DNA of 58,347 bases from a virus. The stretch lies in the IMG/VR virus record IMGVR_UViG_3300009103_001673, positions 1-58,347 of that record. One strand, written 5' to 3'. Positions 39,601-49,618 of this stretch are shown piece after piece. The translations under genes and the position numbers were made by a program. The notes below the pieces were generated by a model. It saw only the letters and a list, made by a program, of their open reading frames with translations, was not told the DNA's origin and did no database searches. Within the stretch, counting starts at the first letter, position 1; each line of letters begins with the position of its first letter.

Positions 39601-41717
39601 AGTATGGGGTGTTGGGTGGAACTCTGGCCAATCCTGCTCTGCCAATACCAGTTTCAAATACATGGACAATCATGGCAGTCGTCAAAACAAATCTTGGAGT
39701 CAATGCAACATCCTATGACACCACACTGAACCCGACTATTTTCAATTCTGGTTATGCCGGAAATAGAGATTCAATTGCTCATGTTCCCAACAATTCGAGA
39801 GGAAGTATGCATCTCGGATATGATGTTGTCGGAGATGTTGGTGCATTGGAAACCACTATTCCTGTAAATACATATCAGGTCATTCAAGCCAACACTGTTG
39901 CAATAACAACTTTTGCTCCTCATTCTTCTGCAAACACAGAGAGTTCATTTAGAATTGTTGGCGTGTCAGTAAATGCTGCATCTGGTGCCGGGTTTGGCGA
40001 TCTTCTCAATTTCCACATAGACGGAAGAAGATTTTCAAATTCAGAAGTGAACAATTCACGATCAGATTTGAGTCTTGCCGCATTCGATTGGAGATCGCAA
40101 AACAACTTTGTGACTTCAATTGGGAAGTGGAAGCCCACACGAAAGGCATTTTTTCCGTTTCCTGTATATCCAGAAGCCAATGGAATCATGGGAGTCGGAG
40201 CAACAGGGAATTTAGTATTCTTTGTGAATTGTTCCAATACAAATATTCTTCCGACACAAACAGAATTTGGGCCACTGGGTGATGTGCAGCTATTTAATTC
40301 AGGAGGTGTTGATTTTGTTGCTCCTCATACTTCAACCGGAAACAATACAGTAAATGGTTCGGTTATTCCTCTTGCGGCTGTATCAGGAGTTGGATCATCA
40401 GGAGATTTGAACTTTGGTATTCCATATGGAGACAGCAGTTTATCAATATTTACACCATATGAAGGTATCACACAGGTATCTCAAGTGGTAGGAACTGGAA
40501 ACACCGATGCCTATCTTATGTATTCACACACAAATGCTGTTGCAAGATTTGGTATAGCCGAAGGAGAAGTCAGCACTTCGGCATTTGGAACTCATAAACA
40601 TATTATTCCAGTTGAATGGGATTCTGCAAATAATTCATGGTATGCCATATATAACGCGACCATCAAGACACCTGCTCCTTATACTGGTACGATAGGCGTA
40701 CCATTTGTTCCTGATGCAGCCAATGGAGATTTTATTGTTGCCAGATTGAGAAAAACTATTGGACTTTATGGAATCACTGATTTTGAATCTTTTGTGTTTG
40801 CAGCTAATTCTGAAAATCAGTCGTATACCGCAGGAGGAGAGCCTGGAAATTCTTTTGTTATTGCTGGTCTTAGTGAGTTCCGTAATGCAAAGAGAGAAGA
40901 AAAAGTTTTGTCAGAAAGAGCCTATTTGTCCAACACATATAATGATATCATAACAGGAACCGCAGATTGGGATGGAGATATTGCCGAGGTTCTTGTATTC
41001 AACGAAAAACTTTCAAATACAAATATTGCTTTGGTGGAAGGATATCTTGCACACAAATATAGTCTTCGGGAAAACCTGAAGCACAAGGATGACGACGGAA
41101 ATGGTGGCCCAGAAGTCGAGGCATACCGATGGGAGTTTGCAAATACACATGATGGTTGGGATTTCTATGTTGCAAATACTATGGACGGATATACACACTT
41201 GCGACATGCCGAAATTGAGTATGGGACTAGTGGGTCGTCCATCCCAGAATATGTATGGACCGCAGGTGATGCAAATAATTATTTGCATATAGCCAGTCCA
41301 GATTTTGATGGATTTGGTTCTATTGTCATGGTTCAAAACACAACAACACAAATTGATGCATCTGCATATGATAAATTTGCTGTTCGTTTTCGGACGTGGG
41401 GCCCGGCGCGGGCAGATGAAGGTCGAGGTTATTTGACATGGACAAATACAGATGGCATAACAGGCAATTCAGATGCAATAACTACAAGTCAATATGGTAG
41501 TGGATGGCAAGAAGACCATATACATGATCTTTCTGGAGAAGCAGATTGGACTGGAAAAATAACAAGTCTCAAATATACCTTTGATTATGATGAATCTGGG
41601 GGAACAAGATATTATATTGACTATGCATATATCTCAGGAAACAATCATCCTCATCCATATCGTTGGAATGCTCCTCCTGCCATTGGCGCAAACAACAGTT
41701 GGCATGTCAACTACTAA
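36603..41717 (+). CDS. 7: gp7-like baseplate wedge protein with large LamG/CBM-like insertions
   Basis: A 1704-residue protein; T4 gp7 has 1032. Residues ~1-200 carry the wedge part: VRQHVPEFVVADHPQFINFVEKYYEFM, then MVDFYRAVGTEDSFKMLFRLLYNEDIEIYYPS (key R-x-x-G-T-x-x-S-x-x-x-L-F-R-x-L-F/Y). Residues ~260-520 look like a beta-sandwich. Around 641 begins LAGWWKA, at ~904 VHTWRDYSPNKH, and at ~1457 GDIAEVLVFNEKL followed by EGYLAHKYSL, the usual start, middle and end of LamG/concanavalin-like domains; the last ~150 residues resemble another carbohydrate-binding jelly roll. Likely decorates the baseplate with glycan binders. Confidence 0.8.
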   Translation: MGVIRTANGHQTSLLVRQHVPEFVVADHPQFINFVEKYYEFMANNTLMATANSDVYYYGADTASKILQDIMDVDRTDFDQFIEFFRRQYGYSFPQDVYPDGNRATLYKNMVDFYRAVGTEDSFKMLFRLLYNEDIEIYYPSKDILIASGGKYSKGTRVKVNYTDNLNAIKNKMLVGVTSGATATIEKVVVLPKGSDSFVSGNIANDDVTFASGVGVDPFANSEIHDTMKFVEHGTQVAFIYLTDSVGKFDYFEDVYYTEGGAANTSVASNTIILPSIKQIMMIDRFNYRSANSIISPFDGKMGNRRADSTNPPWGSANLIFGYSANGGYHGDYINYGNTGIWHTTGTGTGEIKIANIVFGASGGRVLEIGNNNVSTANGDMRQFVYSKLMGIRGEDNLYRLSIRARDLGGNSSYSVATGNRFSAGIALLDHARYILGADGYADSYDEAFWFASHKQAIDDEFYIYQTYFRGRENTRSTGNPYLATNYGSGGRTDLPIKDRYYNSAQKALDGEVRMPFNATYILPTFKVNEPANGASFSQGITQIDFISLEEMTPMQSQEGRRTGFYTDDSSLLSSSSHLYDGHYWQWHAYDIKSKQQLKDYATVVRESAHPAGMKMFGTMISESSANGAIESIENNLSDTFSPDQLNSLAGWWKADAIGPKNIEWRKWSADTTSNGDFGTIKNRIPAGATDGLSKFEPSTLDYLENYKDQTVRCLLSFEADSSPIGGSQIARVTDWHTSAGPSVTFNGGPQSGITTTQDTDQFYTNYHWPMVIEPHKKWLFSTYARTSNIITDGSADRHIVRAGFQISNTSGHLYSPISQGSYSEAADAENTWKRVSSLIDASARPETRVALHLTLPDRTKWADLGLATGNTTTDFDGFMIEEYIPELHGTSAPYTPSPFVVPGMGGSNVHTWRDYSPNKHHLHVNTHGGIFHHPQWIANAVGGMPAVRFSANTVKNNANVYPFSSIGGTVNSIALSLGDSTAFIPPTSGFQSSPVSNSEYGVLGGTLANPALPIPVSNTWTIMAVVKTNLGVNATSYDTTLNPTIFNSGYAGNRDSIAHVPNNSRGSMHLGYDVVGDVGALETTIPVNTYQVIQANTVAITTFAPHSSANTESSFRIVGVSVNAASGAGFGDLLNFHIDGRRFSNSEVNNSRSDLSLAAFDWRSQNNFVTSIGKWKPTRKAFFPFPVYPEANGIMGVGATGNLVFFVNCSNTNILPTQTEFGPLGDVQLFNSGGVDFVAPHTSTGNNTVNGSVIPLAAVSGVGSSGDLNFGIPYGDSSLSIFTPYEGITQVSQVVGTGNTDAYLMYSHTNAVARFGIAEGEVSTSAFGTHKHIIPVEWDSANNSWYAIYNATIKTPAPYTGTIGVPFVPDAANGDFIVARLRKTIGLYGITDFESFVFAANSENQSYTAGGEPGNSFVIAGLSEFRNAKREEKVLSERAYLSNTYNDIITGTADWDGDIAEVLVFNEKLSNTNIALVEGYLAHKYSLRENLKHKDDDGNGGPEVEAYRWEFANTHDGWDFYVANTMDGYTHLRHAEIEYGTSGSSIPEYVWTAGDANNYLHIASPDFDGFGSIVMVQNTTTQIDASAYDKFAVRFRTWGPARADEGRGYLTWTNTDGITGNSDAITTSQYGSGWQEDHIHDLSGEADWTGKITSLKYTFDYDESGGTRYYIDYAYISGNNHPHPYRWNAPPAIGANNSWHVNY

Positions 41718-41723
41718 TTGGAG

Positions 41724-41731
41724 TATAAATA
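41724..41731 (+). promoter_or_regulatory. Exact T4 late promoter element before gp8
   Basis: TATAAATA, the full T4 late consensus, lies in the 47-base gap between gp7 and gp8. Start would be about 13 bases downstream, ahead of AGGAG (41752-41756) and the TTG start at 41765. Confidence 0.6.
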
Positions 41732-41764
41732 CTATATAGTATTGTTATCATAGGAGAATAATCT

Positions 41765-43516
41765 TTGCCTGCACTTCTCGGAAAAAAACTTAGCGTATAC
41801 AATGCAAGAGCCTTTGCGAGCATGTTTGCAACTGACGTTGAGTCGTTGTATTTGTATGTTGGAAGAACTCAACCTTGGGATGATGATACTTCTCCTCCTA
41901 CACCAGAAGATACTCCTGCATATCACAATTCTATTTGGGATAAGATGGCAGGAATGATTCGTGTTCAGCCGGGCCATGTTTCTCTTGGAATTAAAAGAAA
42001 TGATTGGACTTCTGGGACTGTCTATGAAAGATACCACCACGACAACACATCATTAGGGTCTAATTATTATGTTCTTGCAGGAATTGGAAATCGAGACGTA
42101 TATAAATGTCTTGATAATAATGGCGATTCTCCTTCTACATCAAAACCAAATCATAAAAATTTTGGAGCAACAAGAGAACTTGATGGATATGCATGGAAAT
42201 ATATGTATTCCATCCCAGATACCAGATTTAAAAAATTTGCAACAGCCAATGTAATTCCAATTTTCTTGAATAGAGATGTTCCTGCATTTGCAAGCCCAGG
42301 AACCATTATTCATCTTCCAATATCTGCAAATAATACCACAGGAATTGGTTCCTTTTACAGAGGACTTGGGCATGTCAATACAACGTATTCAACAAGCGCA
42401 GTAAATGCAACAATATTTACTACTGTTCCTGCCAATACAACAGCACTTCAACTTAAAGTTGTTGCAAGTTCAGGGTTTGCGCCTGTACAAAATTATTATA
42501 CTAATTCTGCTTTTATGATTACGTCAGGAAAAGCCAAAGGAACATTCAGAAGAATTGTTGCATCATATCCATTTGATAAGTCCTCTGGATCAAATCAAGA
42601 TGCCGGTGGCCCAAATCAAGATGTGTCAAGCAATTTGGTTTTATCTTCTGTTGTCAGCAATATTGCAAATGGTGATACCTTTATGATAGGTCCGTTTGTT
42701 ACAGCTAACCGTCGGATAGGCGGGAGGGGATTTTTGGCAATTGGAAATACCAATAGATATGGAAATATTACTTCAATTTCTGTAGTTTCAAGTGGTTCTG
42801 GATATGCAAATGGATATTCAAATGTTACAATTCAGGGTGATTATCATCAAACGTCAAATGGCCCAACAGTTTATCCAGACGGTTCTGGTGCAGATGTTGA
42901 ACTTATTATTCCTCCATCTGGTGGCGGCCACGGACAAAATGTAGCAATGGAACTTGATGCCAAGTATGTTATTGTTGCTCCTGAAACAACTTTAGCCAAA
43001 GATCATGAAACTGGAAGATTTGTTGGGTATGGAAATGATTACAGACAGGTTGGATTAGTAAGAAGCCCAATGGAATCCAAGACAGGAGGCACTATTGCAT
43101 ATAGAACTTCTTATGATTTAAGAACAACCATATATTTTAACACCCCATCACCACTTGGTTTTGTGAAGAATCAACGAGTTTATAATACATTAACTGATGA
43201 TTTAAACAATGTTTCTGGTTTAGTCTTTAGTATTTGTGGAGATTCGACCCGACAATATCTTTCTTTGACTGATGTAAATGGTCAATTTGCAAATGGCGAC
43301 ATTTTGTATAATAGACTTGGAGATTCTTTTACTATTTCATCTGGTAGTCTGGGTAATTATGAATATCCACTTAATAGTGGAGAGCAGCCAAAAAGTTCGG
43401 TAATTAATAGTGGAATTGCTAAATATACAGGAGAGATATTATATCATGAAAATATTTCTCCAATAACAAGAAGACTTGATCAAAAAGAAGAATTTAAATT
43501 TATTTTTGAATTTTAA
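41765..43516 (+). CDS. 8: gp8-like baseplate wedge protein (TTG start)
   Basis: A 583-residue protein; T4 gp8 has 334. LYLYVGRTQPWDDDTSPP, PGHVSLGIKRNDWTSGTVYERYHHDN, DVYKCLDNNGDSPS and LDGYAWKYMYSIPD (key W-x-S-G-x-V-Y, V-Y-K-C-L, D-G-Y-x-W-K-Y-M) are gp8 hallmarks. The added length is a C-terminal beta-rich portion (residues ~180-540) seen in aquatic relatives. AGGAG lies 8 bases before the TTG. It sits in the wedge with gp7 and gp10 in T4. Confidence 0.88.
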   Translation: MPALLGKKLSVYNARAFASMFATDVESLYLYVGRTQPWDDDTSPPTPEDTPAYHNSIWDKMAGMIRVQPGHVSLGIKRNDWTSGTVYERYHHDNTSLGSNYYVLAGIGNRDVYKCLDNNGDSPSTSKPNHKNFGATRELDGYAWKYMYSIPDTRFKKFATANVIPIFLNRDVPAFASPGTIIHLPISANNTTGIGSFYRGLGHVNTTYSTSAVNATIFTTVPANTTALQLKVVASSGFAPVQNYYTNSAFMITSGKAKGTFRRIVASYPFDKSSGSNQDAGGPNQDVSSNLVLSSVVSNIANGDTFMIGPFVTANRRIGGRGFLAIGNTNRYGNITSISVVSSGSGYANGYSNVTIQGDYHQTSNGPTVYPDGSGADVELIIPPSGGGHGQNVAMELDAKYVIVAPETTLAKDHETGRFVGYGNDYRQVGLVRSPMESKTGGTIAYRTSYDLRTTIYFNTPSPLGFVKNQRVYNTLTDDLNNVSGLVFSICGDSTRQYLSLTDVNGQFANGDILYNRLGDSFTISSGSLGNYEYPLNSGEQPKSSVINSGIAKYTGEILYHENISPITRRLDQKEEFKFIFEF

Positions 43517-43527
43517 AAGGGAACCTC

Positions 43528-46500
43528 ATGCCTATCGACTTTAATAGATATCCGTATTATGACGACTTTACAGAAAGTAATTTGTATTATCGGTTGTTGT
43601 TTCAGCCAGGACGAGCAGTACAGGCGAGAGAATTAACTCAAATACAATCACTTCTTCAAAGTCAAATTGAAAAATTAGGGCAACATATTTTTAAGGATGG
43701 GGCACTAGTATACGGTGGAAAAATTAATTATGATAAAACCAATACCAAGTGGTTAGCCGTCAAGGCTCAAGACAGAAATGGAAATCCTGTTAGAATTCGT
43801 GATATATCTCCTGGGATGATTATAAGAAAAGTAACTGATTCTAAGTCAACAGATAATGAATTTCAAGGTACAATTCTTTCAGTTATTCCTGCCGAGGGTA
43901 ATGACCCCAATACTATTTACTTTAAGTGGACTTCAAATTCTCCTGAAACTGAGGAAACCGAAGGATTTCTTGGAAGTGAAATTTTACAAATATGTGATGC
44001 CGTAAAGGGCGTTGAACGATATACAGTTACTACTTTAGATCCAGATACTAATGGAAGATCTATTCATTATGGGACTTGTTCGACCATAAGTGTTGAACCC
44101 GGAATATATTTTTGGAAAGGTCTTTTTGTTAATTCTCCTGGCGGAAGTATAAAGCTAGACAAATATTCTGATATAACAACATATCGTGTTGGGTATGTTG
44201 TGTCTGAACGAATTGATACAGAAGACCCACGAAGTCTTGATCCATCACAGCATACATCAAATTATTCTGCTCCAGGCGCAGACAGATATAAAGTAAGTTT
44301 AGACCTGACTAAAATTGGTAATGGTCTTACTATGGATGAAAGAATTGTTCCTGATTTTATTGAAGTCGCAAGAATTGATGTTGGAAATTTATTAACTTCT
44401 GAAAATGGTCTTGGTCGCGACATATATGCTATTCTTGGTGATAGATTAGCACAAAGAACATATGATGAAAGTGGAAATTATATTGTTGATGGATTTGATA
44501 TAAAACTTACGAACAGAACCACAGCAGATAATCCAAAGCTGGTTGCAAAAATGTCAAAGGGTGTGGCATATGTTCGTGGATATAGACATACGTTAAATTA
44601 TGGAAATATTGTTGGTGGGCCTGATGGAATAGACAAGGGAAGAGATGTACTGCAAGAGGATATGAATATATTAAATCGTTATGGTGATAATTTTCTTGCA
44701 GTTTATGACGAAGCAAATACTGTTTCCACACACCCAGAAAATGCAAATGGCATGTTTGTTGTTGGTTCTGGCGCAGGGCAATATACTTCAAATTCATGGT
44801 ATGGAAATCGTGGAGAAGCAGTTTCAGTTCATTGTGTTCCACAACAATTGGTCAAAGATTATTCACTCGCTGATCAATGGAAATGGGAATCTACTTTGGT
44901 CGGAACTGCTCGACCAATTCAAATGTGTTATGATATCACACGGACTAAGGCATCAATAGATGCAGGAAGAACTGGAATGGTCTATGACCTTTGGCTTGGT
45001 GATTTCAAGAGTTCTCCAATTTCAAACACAACATCTGTCACAAACATTATTGCTGATGTGTCTGCATATGCAAATTCCACGTTTACGGTTTTTCATTTTG
45101 ATTCACAAACGCATGGAATTACAGCAAACGATAGAATCAGCACATCCGGCGCAATTGCTTCTGATTGGAATGCTGATTTTCTTCCAATACATTCAACAAA
45201 CTCAACCGCAGTTATTATTGGTGGAGTAGTGACAAGTGTTGCTTCTCCTTCCTCCAGAGCACTTACTCTATATCGAACAACAGGAAATACCAGCCCATAC
45301 AAATCAATCGTTCTTGATACAGATTCTTCTGCTGCATGGAATGGTTCTTATATTGGAGCAACCATTAAGGTTGGTAATTCGACACCACACAAAATTATTG
45401 ATTATATTGGGACAAGTTCTTCTGCCGAAACCAAATATAATACCAGATATGGTTTTTCAAAGAGAGGCATGGCAATACTTGATACTGCACTCGAAGAACT
45501 TCCAAAGTATGGAGATGCCTATACGTTAAATTTGAATATGAAACAGGCCAGGTCTGTTGTTTATAATCAAAACAAATCGTCAACGGGCGCCGAACAATAT
45601 CCTGCGATTTTAAATCAGGCATGGAACGTTGATCCAATTAGTGGAGTTACTGGTGGAGATAGGGGGTTATTGGTTGACGAAGTATATGGCGGAAGAATTG
45701 ATGGTGATGCCATCTATAATAGGCACGGAGAATCTGCTGATGGTGAAGATGCGCTTTTGTTTTCAACAGAAAGGTCTGCCGCAAAATCCTTATTGACACA
45801 TGGGTCACTAGATGGAGGCTTGACCAGTAATACAGAAATTATTTATACTGAATATTCTTCTGTTCTTTGTGGGTCTACTGGCGTTGGCCAAGTTTTTACT
45901 ACTCCTGTTAGCGGTAACTATAAGTTCTTTGGTCGTCCAAAAATTTATCCATACGATTCAGGTTCTAGTACGGTATCCAATATAAACCAAATTAAAGAAA
46001 ATTTCGCTCTGGTCAACAAGACCACAGGAAAGGTTTTGACGAGTGCCATAACTCAAATTGTTGTTGTAAATGGCACTTCGCCTACTCTTACAGTAACACT
46101 TCCGGCTGCTGTTCAGTTTACAGCAGGGCAAGAGTATGTTTTGAATTTTCCTGTCAAAGCCGAATTTGCAGAACCTGCCTACAAGAAATTAATAAAGGCA
46201 AATACTACGCATTCACTAGTTTCTACTTCTATACCGGCTGATGGTGTTTTGACAGATTATGACAATGGGCATGTTCATATTGCAGAAGGAGATTATGCAA
46301 ATACTTCTGGCACCAGAATTTCTCTTCGTAAACCAGATGGATTTAAGTTGCATAAGGTTGTTCATCAATTTAAAAATAATCAGGCAAATACTGACATTGC
46401 AAATTCAATGTTGAATGTTATTGATAGATTTGATTTTGATACAGGACAACGAGACATGTTCTATGATAATGCTTCTATTATCCTGAAACCTGAAGTAGAT

Positions 46501-49500
46501 ACTCCTACCGGAAATCTTATGATTATTTTTGATCGTTTTATGCGAATGGATAATCCAAAGGGAGAGTCGCCATCAGAAAATATAGATTCCCCTGGTTATT
46601 TTTCTGTTGATTCGTATCAATATACAACAGATCTGACGCTTGATCATTCGCCTAGTCAGGCTGCATTTACTCCGGGTATGAATGTGGTAGGAAACACTTC
46701 GGGTGTTTCTGCATATGTCATGGATTATGCCAACACGAGCGGAAGTGGTGCATATGCAAAGATGAGAGTACAAGATGTTGCTGCGCCTTCTGGCGTAACC
46801 CCTTCCTTTATTGTTGGCGAGACAATTGATGGCTTTAACAAAGGGACTGGCGCATTAATTTCTGGTAAAATCGTGTCAATTGTTGAAGCCGATTTGAAGT
46901 ATAGTGAAATTCCTGACTACAAGAGTCGTGGCAAAGTTGTATATCCGCTTCGCAATAAACTTGATTTCCGTGCCTATGTATCTTCAAATGGTAGAGTGAG
47001 CGATACGATTTCAGATTCAATTATGCCGCCAATTCCAACTCGTTCGAGCATCAATGCAGGAAGAATTTCGGAAATTCTTTCTGGGCCAGCAAGTACCCCA
47101 ATGACCACAAGCATTAAATTGGATCATTTTGCCGGAAGAATTGATAAAGTGGTGTTGACGGATTCTGGTACTTATACTACCATCAGGGGAAATCCGGCAG
47201 TTACTCCATTTCCGCCAAGGGATGACCAAGATGATAAGGCATTGACCTTGTTTACTTTGCAAATACCTCCGTATACATTTGATCCCAAGCATGTGCAAAT
47301 AAAAGAAAATACTGCACGACGACACACAATGAAAGATATTGGTCGGCTTGCAAAGAGAGTAGAAAACCTAGAATATTATGTTTCGTTGAATGCCTTGGAA
47401 AAGGCTGCCACTGATTTGGATATTACATTTGCCGATGGAACTTCAAGATTTAAGAATGGAATTGTTGTTGATAACTTTGCTGGATTTGGTGTCGCAGATA
47501 TGGAAAATCTTAAAGCTTCTTTGGGCAAGGGAGTTCTTCGTCCACCTGTAAAAACATATGATGATTATGATGCTCCAGGGAGCATTCCATTGCTTTCATA
47601 TGCAGTTGATGATAATTCAGATCTTAATCGAGGCACAAGAAGATATTATACTGTAGACGGAGATCTTGATGGAATTGGAGATGTAATTACATTGGACTTT
47701 ACAGAAATGCCTTTAATTACTCAGCCCGTTGCCACAACAGCAGAAAGCGTCAATCCATTTGACCTTCAAAATTTTACAGGAGAAATAATATTGACTCCTG
47801 ATTTTGATAGATGGATGGATGTTGAAAAAATTCCTGAATATAATTCATTTTTGAATGGTGTTCTTGATAATATTGCAGGCGTGGATGAAAATTCCACAGC
47901 CACCGAAATTTCAGATGCCATAAAGAGCATGGATGATTTTTGGTCAGATATTATGGGAACCAATAAACTTGGTGAAAATATTGAAGGTACAGTTTTTTAT
48001 AATCCAGATGAAGACTTAAACACACAAACATATGCAAAGAATATTGAATTGGGCAGTGTCCGAGATCAATATTTGAATACTGCCACGATTGATGCCGCAA
48101 TTGCTCAACATGGATTAACAGATGGATCAACTCAAAATATTAAAATTCTTCCTTACCTACGATCAAGAGATGTTATTGTTCATGGCGAAGGCCTAAAACC
48201 AAATCATCGTAATGCCATTCGATTTGATGGTATTAGTGTTGAATCATATTTTGGTCAAGCAAATAAGATTTTTATGGTATACAATCCTTTGACTGACACC
48301 AAGTTTCAGCCGAGCGTGGATGGCAGATATGAAAAAATTAAATTAGAAGGTTCGGGTGCCGTTGCAAATGCTGTTCTTATTTCAGTAAGAGAACCATACT
48401 ATCGGGATTCGCAGACAGAAGGGACAAATAGAATTATGGTAGGATATATTGTTCCTGAATTTGATGCAGAAACCGGAAAGGTTGATTATACCAATCGTGT
48501 TGATGGATATTATGGAACTGGATGGGATGCCACTAAAATTGCATCGGGTGGGTTCCAGGGATATTCTGCCAGAACAATTACAGGATATAATACTGGAGCC
48601 ACGGCAAGCTTAACGGTCGGAGGAACCCAACACCTATATAATGGGCATTATACAGGAAGTGTACGAAATTCTACAGGAAATACAACTCACATTGAATTGT
48701 CACCTGATGCTCGTAGATATATTGATGGGAATTTTAGAAAAGAGTCTACGGGCGCTGCAACTTCTTCTATGATTAATTTTACTGGTATCCCTTTGAATTC
48801 CAGAATACAAATTGTTTCTGGTGCCGGGGCTGGCCAAGAATGTATAGCAAATGGTCTGATATATACAACTTCTGGTGGTTCTCCGGTTCTTGAATTAAAA
48901 GCCTCTGCTGCCGGAAGCACTGGATTGACACAAAATATTGATTCGACTAGTGTATATACCATTGGAATGAAACAAGTCAATCCAACAGTTCATGATTATG
49001 GAGTCACACAAATTGCAGACATTACTTCAAAAACAAATCATTATGGAGAAAAGATTGGTGTGCTTCATATTCCATCTACTTCAAAGGTATCATTTACTGC
49101 TGGAAGAAAGCTTGTAGAAATTATGGACAGGTTCAGTAAGGAAGAATGGCTGGTCAGTAGTTATGCTTCTGCATATTATTTTGCCGAAGGAACTGAACGA
49201 GAAGAAGTTGAAGCAGCACATGTGAGATTAGACCTTTTGAAAGAAATTAGAAGTAAAATGAATTTGTTTAGAATTAGTGACCACCCAGAAGATCTCGGAT
49301 ATGTTCCTGCCAGTAATTTGATTGATGGAGCAGAAGGAAAATTGGCAGTTTGTTATGGAATTGAAGTTGCAAATGGAACATGGACGGCAAAAGCAACACA
49401 TGATATTGACTATATTGAAGGTGGTGGTGAATTTGGAACAATTAATGACACAGACCAAGAAAGATTGAATACTACATTGACAGGAGTTTGGGCACTCATC

Positions 49501-49581
49501 AGGGATCAATATCCAAGTATTTATGCAAAATACTTTGAGAGATGGGGTGCTCTACATGAAGAAGAAGTTGCGGCTGGATAA
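43528..49581 (+). CDS. Giant DUF4815-type virion protein
   Basis: A 2017-residue protein. The N-terminus DFNRYPYYDDFTESNLYYRLLFQPGRAVQARELTQIQSLLQSQIEKLG (key Y-Y-D-D-F-x-E-x-x-x-Y-x-R-x-L-F-x-P-G-x-A-V-Q-A-R-E-L-T-Q-x-Q) is the DUF4815 signature of structural proteins in T4-like and other tailed phages. The middle contains many Ig- or jelly-roll-like beta segments; ~1260-1300 is a helical part (KDIGRLAKRVENLEYYVSLNALEKAATD). It probably forms a baseplate-peripheral or short-fibre component equivalent to gp9-gp10. Its GGGA site at 43518 precedes the ATG. Confidence 0.8.
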   Translation: MPIDFNRYPYYDDFTESNLYYRLLFQPGRAVQARELTQIQSLLQSQIEKLGQHIFKDGALVYGGKINYDKTNTKWLAVKAQDRNGNPVRIRDISPGMIIRKVTDSKSTDNEFQGTILSVIPAEGNDPNTIYFKWTSNSPETEETEGFLGSEILQICDAVKGVERYTVTTLDPDTNGRSIHYGTCSTISVEPGIYFWKGLFVNSPGGSIKLDKYSDITTYRVGYVVSERIDTEDPRSLDPSQHTSNYSAPGADRYKVSLDLTKIGNGLTMDERIVPDFIEVARIDVGNLLTSENGLGRDIYAILGDRLAQRTYDESGNYIVDGFDIKLTNRTTADNPKLVAKMSKGVAYVRGYRHTLNYGNIVGGPDGIDKGRDVLQEDMNILNRYGDNFLAVYDEANTVSTHPENANGMFVVGSGAGQYTSNSWYGNRGEAVSVHCVPQQLVKDYSLADQWKWESTLVGTARPIQMCYDITRTKASIDAGRTGMVYDLWLGDFKSSPISNTTSVTNIIADVSAYANSTFTVFHFDSQTHGITANDRISTSGAIASDWNADFLPIHSTNSTAVIIGGVVTSVASPSSRALTLYRTTGNTSPYKSIVLDTDSSAAWNGSYIGATIKVGNSTPHKIIDYIGTSSSAETKYNTRYGFSKRGMAILDTALEELPKYGDAYTLNLNMKQARSVVYNQNKSSTGAEQYPAILNQAWNVDPISGVTGGDRGLLVDEVYGGRIDGDAIYNRHGESADGEDALLFSTERSAAKSLLTHGSLDGGLTSNTEIIYTEYSSVLCGSTGVGQVFTTPVSGNYKFFGRPKIYPYDSGSSTVSNINQIKENFALVNKTTGKVLTSAITQIVVVNGTSPTLTVTLPAAVQFTAGQEYVLNFPVKAEFAEPAYKKLIKANTTHSLVSTSIPADGVLTDYDNGHVHIAEGDYANTSGTRISLRKPDGFKLHKVVHQFKNNQANTDIANSMLNVIDRFDFDTGQRDMFYDNASIILKPEVDTPTGNLMIIFDRFMRMDNPKGESPSENIDSPGYFSVDSYQYTTDLTLDHSPSQAAFTPGMNVVGNTSGVSAYVMDYANTSGSGAYAKMRVQDVAAPSGVTPSFIVGETIDGFNKGTGALISGKIVSIVEADLKYSEIPDYKSRGKVVYPLRNKLDFRAYVSSNGRVSDTISDSIMPPIPTRSSINAGRISEILSGPASTPMTTSIKLDHFAGRIDKVVLTDSGTYTTIRGNPAVTPFPPRDDQDDKALTLFTLQIPPYTFDPKHVQIKENTARRHTMKDIGRLAKRVENLEYYVSLNALEKAATDLDITFADGTSRFKNGIVVDNFAGFGVADMENLKASLGKGVLRPPVKTYDDYDAPGSIPLLSYAVDDNSDLNRGTRRYYTVDGDLDGIGDVITLDFTEMPLITQPVATTAESVNPFDLQNFTGEIILTPDFDRWMDVEKIPEYNSFLNGVLDNIAGVDENSTATEISDAIKSMDDFWSDIMGTNKLGENIEGTVFYNPDEDLNTQTYAKNIELGSVRDQYLNTATIDAAIAQHGLTDGSTQNIKILPYLRSRDVIVHGEGLKPNHRNAIRFDGISVESYFGQANKIFMVYNPLTDTKFQPSVDGRYEKIKLEGSGAVANAVLISVREPYYRDSQTEGTNRIMVGYIVPEFDAETGKVDYTNRVDGYYGTGWDATKIASGGFQGYSARTITGYNTGATASLTVGGTQHLYNGHYTGSVRNSTGNTTHIELSPDARRYIDGNFRKESTGAATSSMINFTGIPLNSRIQIVSGAGAGQECIANGLIYTTSGGSPVLELKASAAGSTGLTQNIDSTSVYTIGMKQVNPTVHDYGVTQIADITSKTNHYGEKIGVLHIPSTSKVSFTAGRKLVEIMDRFSKEEWLVSSYASAYYFAEGTEREEVEAAHVRLDLLKEIRSKMNLFRISDHPEDLGYVPASNLIDGAEGKLAVCYGIEVANGTWTAKATHDIDYIEGGGEFGTINDTDQERLNTTLTGVWALIRDQYPSIYAKYFERWGALHEEEVAAG

Positions 49582-49584
49582 ATA
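49577..49584 (+). promoter_or_regulatory. Possible late promoter element
   Basis: GATAAATA overlaps the stop codon of the DUF4815 gene and lies 35 bases before the next ATG (AGGAG at 49603-49607). One mismatch to T4 TATAAATA. Confidence 0.35.
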
Positions 49585-49618
49585 TAAGAATATTAAAGGA
49601 ATTAGGAGAACATAAATT

